This document shows, piece after piece, positions 49,201-61,200 of a DNA stretch of 64,000 bases (within the stretch, counting starts at the first letter, position 1; each line of letters begins with the position of its first letter). The stretch is from assembly GCA_922989275.2 (NCBI GenBank), contig OV277861.1, positions 46,167,623 to 46,231,622 on the forward strand, in the 5' to 3' direction. Under the pieces are notes generated by a model. It saw nothing but the letters and a program-made list of their open reading frames with translations, did not search any database and was not told the DNA's origin. A program made the translations under genes and the position numbers. Source of the DNA: Gari tellinella. Taxonomy: Eukaryota > Mollusca > Bivalvia > Cardiida > Psammobiidae.

Positions 49201-52200
49201 ACAGGACTCCAGAAAAGATGGTGTAGACTAAGAAGTTTCGGTTTTTCTTCCTTATGACTCAACCAAACCCTATGGGATTACTTATTGTTAGAATCGCATC
49301 TATAAGACTATTATAATGAATAGTCTAAACAGAGGGTTTGGAAGAGACATACGAATTAACTCTTTGCATTTTGGGTATCTTCATATTCGGCTGCATCAAT
49401 TGTCGTCTGCTATTTGGCTTAAAACGGAACTTTCTTAATTTCTTTTCAAAACAGGGTCTGAGTGTCAAACAGCTTGGATACTGACGAGACGCCGCGTTAC
49501 GCGGCGTCTCATCTGGATCCAAACTGTTAGCAAAGATAATCACTGTTGGGTATATCCCCCACCATCATGGCAAGATATAATATTTAAAACACCACCTTAT
49601 CTGGAGTTATAATATACAATCTTTTAAAAGAGGAATTTCAAATATTTTCTTAATGTTTCCATGACGCCAAAGACTCGAACATGTTCTATTGCCTTGTAGG
49701 TTATGTATTTTACCGCTACCAGTCCATACGTTCTGATGTTCATCTTACTTGTACGTGGAGTAACGCTAGAGGGAGCATCGGAGGGACTTAAGTTTTACCT
49801 CTTGCCAGATTTCAACCGCCTCAGGGATCCACAGGTAAAGTCATATTGCAGAGGAGTTTACGTAATTCTCTTCTATATACCCTCACAGTGGAGAGTACGT
49901 TATTTCCCCCCGTTTGAACGAAACGAAGTACAAGTTTACGCAATCCAAAAAAACGTTGAAATGCCAAGTTTTTGACTAGGTTTGACGATTTATATTTTAC
50001 AAATTACGGTTACCAACCATCGAATGTGCCTCCTATATGATTACAATAGACATAGGGGAAAGAATATCGTTTCCCACTGTATCCCCATAATAGCGCCTTA
50101 GAGTATCACTACCTATTACTCCACAGAAAAACACAGTTAGATATTCATTACAAGTGTTAGATACAGATGCAAGCTTACACGGGGTGTTGCATTACAGTGG
50201 AGAATCTGTTATTCTTTCCCGTTTAATCGCAAACGTACGCAAACGCAAAGCGCTAAAAACGTAGAAAAGAACAACTTTTGGACAATTCTGATATTTCATG
50301 TTTATCTTGGTGGCAGACAGTTTGGAGCCCGATCAGACGCCGGGTTACCCGGCGTCTGATCTGGCTCCAAACTGTTTGCACTGCAAATAATAGTTTTAGC
50401 GTAAACGCGTTTATTGGGAAAGAATAACAGATTCTCCACTGTATATCTGCTACACATTTCATATGCAGTAATTTTGCTGTACATATACCCCGGTATAGAG
50501 CCATAAATGTTTCATATTAGTAACTTAGAATATTTAGAGTTTAGCTGGTATACAGCTCCTTCGCTACAACGACCCTCCCAACAATTATTCCCTCCTTGCA
50601 ATTACCCTTGTCGCAGTTCCCTAAAGAGGGCAATTATGTCCAACCTATTCACGACTGAAATGTCGTCTGCTTAAATGGTCGTCTGCTGTTTTTCTGTTTC
50701 ATAATGGACATTTTGACAGAAAAAACACTAAATGACGAATGACAAACAGCTTGAATCCAGATCAGACACCGCGTTACGCGTCGTCTGATCTGGATTCAAG
50801 CTGTTTGCAAATGTCCCTCCCTATAACGACTCCCTTCGAACAACGGTCACAATTGTAGTCTCCCGCTGGGTGCCGTTGTAGAGAGGGAACGCTCTATAAC
50901 ATGATATACTAGTACCATTGTGATTGCGCGTAAACAGAATATGAGTTATATTATATATAATACATTGATATCTAGCTCAGTAGCACGATTTTGTAACTAT
51001 TTGAAAATGTAGCAGATATGACTAATGAATCGCTCAGTGGGTGAAATTCTCAATATATTTAATGCAATACATTAAAAATAACAATTAGGGAAGATATTAT
51101 GCTTTCCCATGAAAAGTAAATAAACGCACTACAATACAATCTAGAAAATGAAAGCTTTTTAAACATATTGAGGACTTAATTTGTCGAGATTAATCTGACA
51201 CCGGGTTACCCTGATCTGGCTCCGAATCGTTTGCGATAGAAAATGTTGTTTAACCCATTTGTGCCCACGCTCCCATATCTGGGACATAGGCAAACAGTGT
51301 GGTCTCTGAGCATTATGCGGCATCTGATCAGAGTCTTCACTGTTTGCTAATAGGAATTTCAATATAAAATAAAATGAAAATGAAAATTTTGACCAGGCAT
51401 CCCTTTCATAAAAAAGGACTAATTCAATATATAAACATGGAAGAATCCATTGGGCGTAAATGGGTTAAGCACAAACACGTTAATTGGGAAAGCATCTCCC
51501 TTACAGTACCCACTGTACATGTATACTGTTTTAAGCCAAACCAGACCTTAAAAACGGGTCTGATCATAGTCCACAATATTTGACATTAACATCGATATAT
51601 CTGCGATGATTAAAACGTCCTTCAATTATTTAAGCAGTATCCAAAAACGGATTCAATGCAGTGTGCTAAAGAAAACTAGATACGAGCGTCACACGTTGGT
51701 GAAACGTCAATTCATCTATAAGGGTAGTGGCATTAGGTTAACAACATACATGTATAAACTACACCTAAAGACCTAATTAAATATATCCCATTGGAACCTT
51801 ATCAATCCCTATTTATTACTGTGAAGCATCAATTACACAATGCATATAACAAAGATGGTTAAGTGCCAAAATATATTTGAATACCTTCATTTATATGGCC
51901 CACCAAACCTTGCATTTGGGTCACTCATGTGAATTGTCTCGACGATGCTAATGAATGAGCACACTCTAGGGTTTAGCGGAGTTATATAGGAATCTAGTAT
52001 GGTAAAGAGTCCAGGTCCGTTTTTCCAGGACTATGGAACCCTTGACCCAACCCAAGGGACCTAATCAAACAGTATTTATTGGTATCAAATTTCAATAGCG
52101 CTATGCCTATAGGAAAGACATGTAATTACCAATATAATTCCATAATTCCAAATACTAAAAAGTCAAAGGAGTACATGTTGTATTATACAGTGGAAACTCG

Positions 52201-55200
52201 AAGTAATTCGCGTTTGCTCGAACATACCCATATTTCAAACTTTAAACGTGGCTTAGCCACGTTTTAACTTTGAAAAAACTGGTATGTTCGACTTAAGCGA
52301 GATTGACTTAACGAAAATTATCTTATTCAATTCGATTGGTCGAAACTCGATACTTCGAATTCGCTTAAATCGATTGTACCAGTATTCCATAAGTTGAATT
52401 TAGATAACTTGATCTCGTTTAGGTCGAACATGCCCGTATTTCAATGTTAAAATGTTGCTAAGACACGTTTTAATTCTGAAATATTGGTCAGTTCGAACTA
52501 ACGCGAGTTCGAAGCATCGAGTTTGTACGTGTTTTTGCGTTTGAATGAGTTTTTGTGTTTTGCATTTATGGCCAAGTATGCTGCGGGGCAACAGTGTTTT
52601 CACACAAACATTCCTAGTTTAATTGAAGAATCCTTAAGATGAGAGTCAAACGGTTTGGATTCAGATCGGATACCGCTAAATTACGCGAGGACGTCTGATC
52701 TGGATGAAGATTGTTTTCAATTACCTGTAAAATTGCGATCGGAAGGCAAAGGGTTTATTTTTGTCAAACGGGAAAACTATCCTTAATTAAATCCTTTTAT
52801 GCTGGAAACCAGTTTACATGTATGCATATGTTGCAAATGGTGTAGAGCCTTACATGTATCAGGGGGCTTCTTTAAGAGCATTTGATGGTATTCTGCACTG
52901 TTTGTTTTACTGTCATTCGTTTGAAATATTTTCTAAAATCAGCTTTTAAAGCATTATAAACTTTCCATTATTCTATTCAGAACAGCTGCTGAAGAAATAT
53001 TAACTGGCCATTCTTCAATCGAAACAGCTCTTTAAGCAATATAAACTTGTCATTCTTCAATCAAGAACAGCTTTCAAAGCAAAATAAACTGGTCACTCTT
53101 TTATCCAGAACAGCTCTGAAAGCAATATAAACTTACCATTCTTCAATCAAGAACAGCTCTTAAAGCAATATAAATTGGCCATTCTTCAATCAAAAACAGC
53201 TCTTAAAGCAATATAAACCGGCCATGCTTCGATCAAGAACAGCTCTTAAAAGCAATATAAACTGGCCATTCTTCGATCAAGAACAGCTCTAAAAGCGATA
53301 TAAACCGGCCATTCTTCGATCAAGAACAGCTCTAAAAGCGATATAAACCGGCCATTTTTCGATCAAGAACAGCTCTAAAAGCAATATAAACTGGCCATTA
53401 TTCGATCAAGAGAAATGTAACGCTGTGTTTTTCCAACTGTTGTTTTGTTGTTAACCCCTTCACTTCCCTATCCGAAGCACAATGTTGTTTTGCAAACAGG
53501 TCAAAGGCCGAGATTTACACTCGTTACGATATCTTTTGTCTATTGATCTAGCATTTGAATTCTAAGAAAAAAGAATGATAATTGTTTTAAGTAGATTATA
53601 TTATTGCAGTAAAGGGGTTTAGCTGTTTTCTGTCTTGAAAATTGTAAATAAGATATCTTAAATGTAAGCTCGACTATGCCTTACTGTATGACATTTTTCC
53701 ATGTACAATCATATGGGGTCATTGGTTGAATGTCTTTACCATGTATTTGATTGATTTTCCAGGTTTGGGTGGATGCAGGAACACAAATCTTCTTCTCCTA
53801 CTCAATCTCCCTAGGAACTCTGACGGCCCTTGGCAGTTACAACAAGTTCAACCACAACTCCTACAGGTAATAAATAAACCCTTATCACATTGTCGCCTGC
53901 TTTAACCCTTGCTTCGTCATAAAATGCCTTCTTTAACCCTGTTCCCAACATTTGATCCGGATCAGATTCCGTTCACACTATTTTGCACCTTTTATTTGCT
54001 TCAAAGCTATAATAAAGGTAAAAAGATTGTAAAGTATAGAAAGGATTGTCGAACAGTTTGGACCATAGTTCCGAGTCAGACGCCGCGTTATACTGTGTTT
54101 GATCTGGATTCAAACTATTTATAAATTTAGTCAAGTCACGATCGGAACCACCTGGGTTCAATTGTTATATGACTTACCTACAGTGTCTCCACTCTACACA
54201 TCACCTAATGGGAGACAAATATTGTGTGTGTTGCTCGGAGGGAGTTGTTAAAGGGAGGGAAAGTAATTACTCTTAGAGTACATTTGCAAACAGTTTGATC
54301 CCAGATCAGACGCCGCGTCACGCGGCGTCTAACCTAGGTTCAAACTGTTTGTCACTCGTCTATATATGTTTCTTCTGTTAAAATGTCCAATGTGGAACAT
54401 TGAGACAAAACAGCTGATATTGCAACAATGAATGCATCAGACATAATTGTCTTGCTTGGGGAACAGTGGCAAACATTGCTGTAAGGAGGGAACCGTTGTT
54501 CGGGGGGACGTTGTAGGCAGGGAGCGCTGTACCAGCAATTAATATTGTTATAAGCGGTCGTAAAATCTGCACTTCACTTGCACTTCTGATTTAATTTGCA
54601 TGTCAGTATTCAAAATGTCAGGCAATGAGTGGTATTCGTATTGCATTTAAAATGTCAGTCGTAAAGTGATATTCTAATTTGTTTTACAAACCACGCCTTT
54701 TTACAGCCAGGCACGTGTGTGTTTTATAATTAACCTTCCAAATACTCTTCCCTGCCTCAATAATGTTGTCTGTTGTACTTGCAATTTATCTTTTATGTCT
54801 TTTTCAATTTAACTCTTTCAGTGCCAACGGCACAAAAATCAGAATTTGTAAACAGTTTAGATCATGATCAGACGCCGCTTGAAGCGGCGTCTGATCCGGA
54901 TCCGAACTGTTTGACACTCATATCAACATTTCTTCAGTCAAAACAGCCCTAAAGCTGACTTTAAAAATATTGCAGACGACACTACCAATGCAGACGATAC
55001 TTTGGCGGTAAGAAGGTCAAAGCTGACGATAAAACTTGGCAGTGAAAAATTTAAAGGAACTTTTTGTTTAAATATCAATCAGTTGGAAATTAGGCAGACA
55101 CTGTTTAAATGGAAGGAGTTTATCAGATTACTTGTTTGTAATTTGGTTAAATAGCTCCCATTTGAAGAAATAAAGGAAATAATTAATATTACATTTGTCC

Positions 55201-58200
55201 TAATGAAAACCACCGATTTTACAACCAAATCATTTACTTGAAGGGAAATACATTATTCCTTCCCTTTATACAGCGGAGAAGACGTTATTCTTTTCCAATA
55301 AACGCGTTAACGCTACAACTATTATTTCCATTGCAAACAGTTTTGAACCAGATCAGACGCCGGTAAACCCTGCGTCTGATCAGGCTTCAAACTGTTTGCG
55401 TGTCAGATTAAAATGAATAGTAGTACCATCGGATTTTGGTGCTAAAATGAGTGAGTAATTGTTGGATTAGTTCAGTTTAGCCCTGTCACAAGTTCGTTTA
55501 TTTGGAAGAATAACGTATTTTCCATTGCACATGTATCAATATATGTAGGATTGAAGATATAGTCTGGGTCATAAACCCTTTGAAATTGTCATTCAATTGA
55601 GCGTATTCGTGCAACAAACCGGCATCCGTGCAAAACTAAGACAATGCTCACATAAAATGCACATTATTCAACCCCTCCACTACAAGACTATCGCCTTCTT
55701 ATACGCTATCTTCTTCTTCTAATACTCCAAACAAAATCCTAGATATTTTGATTGAAGAAATAAGGATTTTAGTGTCAAACTGTTAGGATCCTGATCAGAC
55801 GCCGAGTAACTCGGCGTCTGATCTGGATCCAAACTGTTTGTATATGCAAGTGTAGTCGGGGGAGGCAGTGATAAGGTTGAGAACATGAAAAACGCAATAG
55901 CTCTAGGCGTCTGCAATAAACTTAACGATCGATACAGCTGTGCGCGTTATACAGCAGAGAAGGCGTTATTGTTTCCCCTTAAACGCAAACGAAACGCAAA
56001 CGCATTCCACTAACATGTAGAAAATAACATTTTTGTTAAACATTTCTAACTATCTAGTTTAATCTGAGTGGCAAACAGTTCGGAGCCTGATCAGACTCTT
56101 GGTTACCCGGCGTCTGATCTAGCTTTAATCTGTTTGCAATGGAAATAATAGTTTTAACGTAAACGCGTTTATTTGGGAAAGAATAACGTCTTATCCTCTG
56201 TAGAAGTGTGAAGACTAGTTAGTCTATACATGTACAAATCAATGCGTTTCTGCTTGCTTAACCCATTATCCCATAGCCTGTTTCCAGTTTGAGAGAAATA
56301 TTGTTTCTAAAAGCTTGGTATTCGGAGGTTACATTGTGTTCCATATTTTCGTTTCAGGGATGCCATTATTTTTGCCCTTGTCAATAGCTTTACCAGTATC
56401 CTCGCGGGCTTCGTCATATTCTCTATCCTGGGATTCATGGCCTTCAAGCAAGGGGTTTCAGTAGCCGACGTGGCTGAGTCAGGTAAGGTTCATCAACACT
56501 TCCGGTATTTCGAATTCGTCTATGTAGAATGTACCTTTTTATCAACGGTTGATATTTCGAATATCGATAATGCGAACACTCTTTCCATTTCGTTCATGCC
56601 GTTCAGCGCATATAAGACATATTTGCTACAAATATAGTTTGTTTCTCATTCATAGATACTTTTAAAGACACTTTAGAAACCTTAACACGAGCGTCAAGCA
56701 GTTTGAACCCTGATCAAACGCCGGATTTGGCGGCGTCTAGTCTGAGTCAAATCTGTTTGCAAAAACCAGTTAATCAGGCGAAGAGGGTCAATTGCTTCAA
56801 AGCATAAACAGATAAATAGAAAAAAGCGCCCTAACGAACTCTTATCAAGCTATGCGCGACTTGGCTTATATTTGCAAACAGTTTGGGTCCAGAACAGATA
56901 CCGCGTTTCACGTCACTCATATTACTACTTTCTTAACCCATTGTATGCTGGGTAATATTTGACGGCCATTTTAAAATGTTGTCTGCAGCAGGTATAACTC
57001 AAATACTTGCAAAAGATTTTAGCAGTTTCTGATAGAATACTGAATTAGTTGCAAACAGTTTTGATCTAAGATCAGGCCCCACAATGTGGGGCCTGATCTG
57101 AGTTCAAAACTGTTTGCCTAGAGGTACACCTAAAAGTGTATCCCACATAATTGGGTTAAAGTTAAACAATATCAAAATTAAACATTTTTTCCCAGACGAT
57201 GTATTTTAAGCAGACGACAATGCAGCCTGATAAGACTAGACCATAATATTTATTTAACTAGAATTCAGACCATAACATTGCGATGTGTTCGTAACCTATA
57301 CAAATATTATCGGCTTTGTTTTCTATCTAATATTTATACTGTACGTCGCTAACTTATAGTTTGAAAACAGCTTGGATCCTTATCAAACGCCGATTAGTTT
57401 TGCATTTGTTCAGGACATAACCCGTTTTCGAAACTCATTTCAATCCTTTACGAAAATAACAAAATGAAATAAAATTGCCTTTGAAATAAAATTAAGACTT
57501 ATTTCGAAGCAGACGATATGTCAGCATGATAAGGTTTAACCGTTTGACTGCCAATTGCGCCAAAACCAGACTTTGCAAGCATATTGGATCCTGATCAGAC
57601 GCCGCGTACCGCGGCGTCTGATCCGGATCCAAACTGTTTGACACTCGTATCGATATTTCTCAAATTAAAACAGCGCTAAATCTGACTTTAAGAATATTAC
57701 AGACGACACTGCCAATGCAGACGATATTTTGGCAGTAAGAGGGTAAAACCTGACGATAAAACTTGGCAGGAAAAAAGTTAAACATTTAATGAATGAAAAT
57801 AAATGTTGGCTGTTTATAAACCTATACCAGGGCTCAATGCCAGAATAATTTGACATGCACTGAATCCATTGACTGCTAGGATTTCGTCTGCTTCAAAATT
57901 TCGTCTGTAATTTGAAGGAATTGAATTTTAGACATTCTTTGCTACAGAAACATTCAAATTGAGTGTCAAAACAGTTTTTATCCTGTTCAAACGCCGAGTT
58001 ACTCGGTGTCTAAACAGGATCCAAAACTGTTTGCAAATTCAGTACGCATTGGGTAAGGTAGCGAAAGCGAATAATAAATGTTTTGTTTAAGTAAATAGAT
58101 ACTTATTTTTATCACTTCTCTAGGGAACACCGTTCAATAACGTATAACTTTACAAACAAACAGGCCAAATGGCACTGGAACAATGTGTTATGTGCCACAG

Positions 58201-61200
58201 CATCCACTGAACAATTCCTTGAAATCTGATATTTAGTATACATCTTTGTTCGTTTGCATGAAATCTAATAACGCCAGACTTTTTAGAATAAAACTGCATT
58301 GCAAGCATCAAAGGGTTTACATGACTACAGTAGCAATTCAAAGTGACGTATTGTTCGATTTTTCTGACCTGTCGGAGTTATTTTTAGAACAGAATAGTTC
58401 ATAATGGTAAATAGATAACAGGGTAACATCGGATCTATATAGTCGTACACTTTCCAACTTGAGATATCATGATCCTCGTGCAGCACGAGACCATTGCGCT
58501 AACTTTACTGATATTTTATTCTTTCCAAACAAACTCATTTATATACTAAAACTATTCTTTCCATTGCAAACATATTGGAGCCAGATCAGACGCCGGGTTA
58601 CCCGGCGTCTGATCAGGCTCCAACCTGTTTGCTACTCAGATAAAAAAATATAATTAAAATTTCTTAAAAGTAAATTTCCACAGTTTAGTGCATTGCGTTT
58701 GCGTTTAAACGGGAAAGAATAAGGTATCCTCTACTGTACATTGCGCACAAAATTACAGCTATCCGTATATCATTAACCGTATGTAGAGAAAACTAATCCC
58801 TTTGAAAGTTTTAGAATGTTCCAATCTAAAAATAACTCCGACAGGTCAGAAGAAAACACTAATACACTCAACACAAATCGCATACTTGACACATTGACCA
58901 TTTTAAAGCACGACGAAATCATGATTCAAAATTTCTGAATTCTGAACTACGTTTTTGCTTAACAAATCTGTCACCTATCTTCAATAGTCCTTATATCTCT
59001 TAAATGGTTGATTGGCTGATTGCTCGAATAAAGCTCTATATACTTTATGTTACATAACAACAAATACTTTAACTAGTTGGATTATATTGAGAAGATTAAA
59101 AAAGGAATCGCTAAATTGCATTACCCGTTCAGTTTTATAATTCTACGTACATCAATGAGTATTTATTTTCATGGTTAAACATCAATTGCGGAAGAAATAA
59201 CGCTCCTTTAGGAACTTTCTGTTTAATATCCACCTAGCTTTATCCTGTAACATATATTTAACATGATCTACGACTGTCCATCATATATTTGAACGTATAC
59301 GAAAACAAGGATGACTGCCTGTATTTATTTCTTTAACCCATTTGTGCCATAGGCAAACATTGTAGACTCTGATCAGACGCCGCATAATGCGGCGTCTAAT
59401 CAGAGTCTACTCTGTTTGCTGATAGGAATTTCAATATAAAACAAAATGAAAATGAACATTTTGATCAGGCATACCTTTGATAAAAATGGACTAATCCAAT
59501 ATATAAACTTGGAAGAATGCACTGGGTATAAATGGGTTAAGTATTTTATAGTAATTACTGTCATATATACTGTTATTTATTATGTATGGTATTCTTTCCT
59601 GTAGGTCCTGGTCTTGCCTTCATTGCGTACCCCGAGGCTGTGTCCCAGATGCCCCTGGCTCCCTTCTGGGCAGTGTTGTTCTTCTCTATGGTTATTCTAC
59701 TCGGCCTTGACAGCCAGGTAAATATCACCTCAGTAGATACAAGGAAGAAAATGTTACTATTTTCCATTAAATGAGTTTATATAAAACAATTCCGTCATCT
59801 GAACAATTTTACAAAGAATTGATGACATTTTTTTCTAAGGTATTTTTACTGGCGTTTACTTTCGATTAATCCGATAATAATTTCGATATATCGTATTATA
59901 CATATTCATGACTATATAAATAGAGGATATTGTATGAGTGCTCATTATTTACCATTTTTAATAAACGAGTTGACTAAAATGATATGACGCGAGCCTTGGC
60001 GAGCGTCATATTCATTTTAGTCAACGAGTTTATTAAAAATGATAAATAATGAGCACGAATGTGATATTCTATTTATCACATAACAAGTTCAAGCACCTAT
60101 TAAATTGATTTGAAGCCGTAGTTTGTAGACCCTCAGCTATATAGATTTTCCGCCAAACGTTACGTTGTTTACGTTAACGTCATAGTAAATGACGCCATTT
60201 GGCGCCCCGCTGCATGCAGCGCTTATGGACGAACAAGTTAGGCCGGAGCCCAAAAAACGATATTCCACTAGTGGATTACGATATTTATACAATCGCTGTA
60301 TGCAACTCCTAGACCGCAAATTATGTGATAAATAGGAACTTGTTTTGTCTTTGAAAGCAGAAACTAAATGCGTAAAAATGAATACCTATGAAGTAATGGG
60401 TTTAACGAGGTTAAACGCCTTTTCAGTTGTTTGTCTGTTATATGAAACAGAACGCAGTTCATTCACAACAAACAACGCGAACGTACGTATACTGTATGTA
60501 CAAATGTAGCTGGCAAACAGTTTGGAGTCAGATCAGACGCCAAGTAATAGATATCCGTTCGTGTAATACAAACCGGGTTACCGGGACTTGATGACGTTCC
60601 ATCAGCATTAACAACCTTTAGATATTGCTGATGCACACTAGGTAAACCATCCTTCTTACATACTATGAGCACCGTTACATGTGTTTAAAAACAAGAAACA
60701 CGTTTTATAAAGCTTTTAAGTTGAGTTTGAGATCGTTCTTAAGCATTTGATTGGTCACAGTTCAGTTTATATATGACCAATCAAATGTTTGAGAATGATC
60801 TCCGACTCCACTCTGACAAAAGCTTTATAACATTTGAGCATTAATAGTCTTATACTATTTTTAGTGTAACACTTTAAAATCAAAGGGAGGAAACTAGAAA
60901 AGAGCCGGCCTGATAAAAACAGCTAGGTTATCGGCTTTGTCGACTCGGTAGTCGTTCGTTCGAAATTGCCCAGAAAAAATCATAAGAAGTGCAATTCCAA
61001 CAGAAACAAAAACATGAAATGATTTGTCCCGTAAGTATTATTGGAGTGTATTGTATTCATACATTTACAGTTTGTTGGCGTTGAAGGCTTGATCACGTTC
61101 ATGGTCGACCTATATCCCACCAAGCTCAGGAAGGGCTACAGAAGAGAAATTCTGATAAGTGTTGTGTGTGTTATATGCTTCCTTATTGGTTTATCCATGG

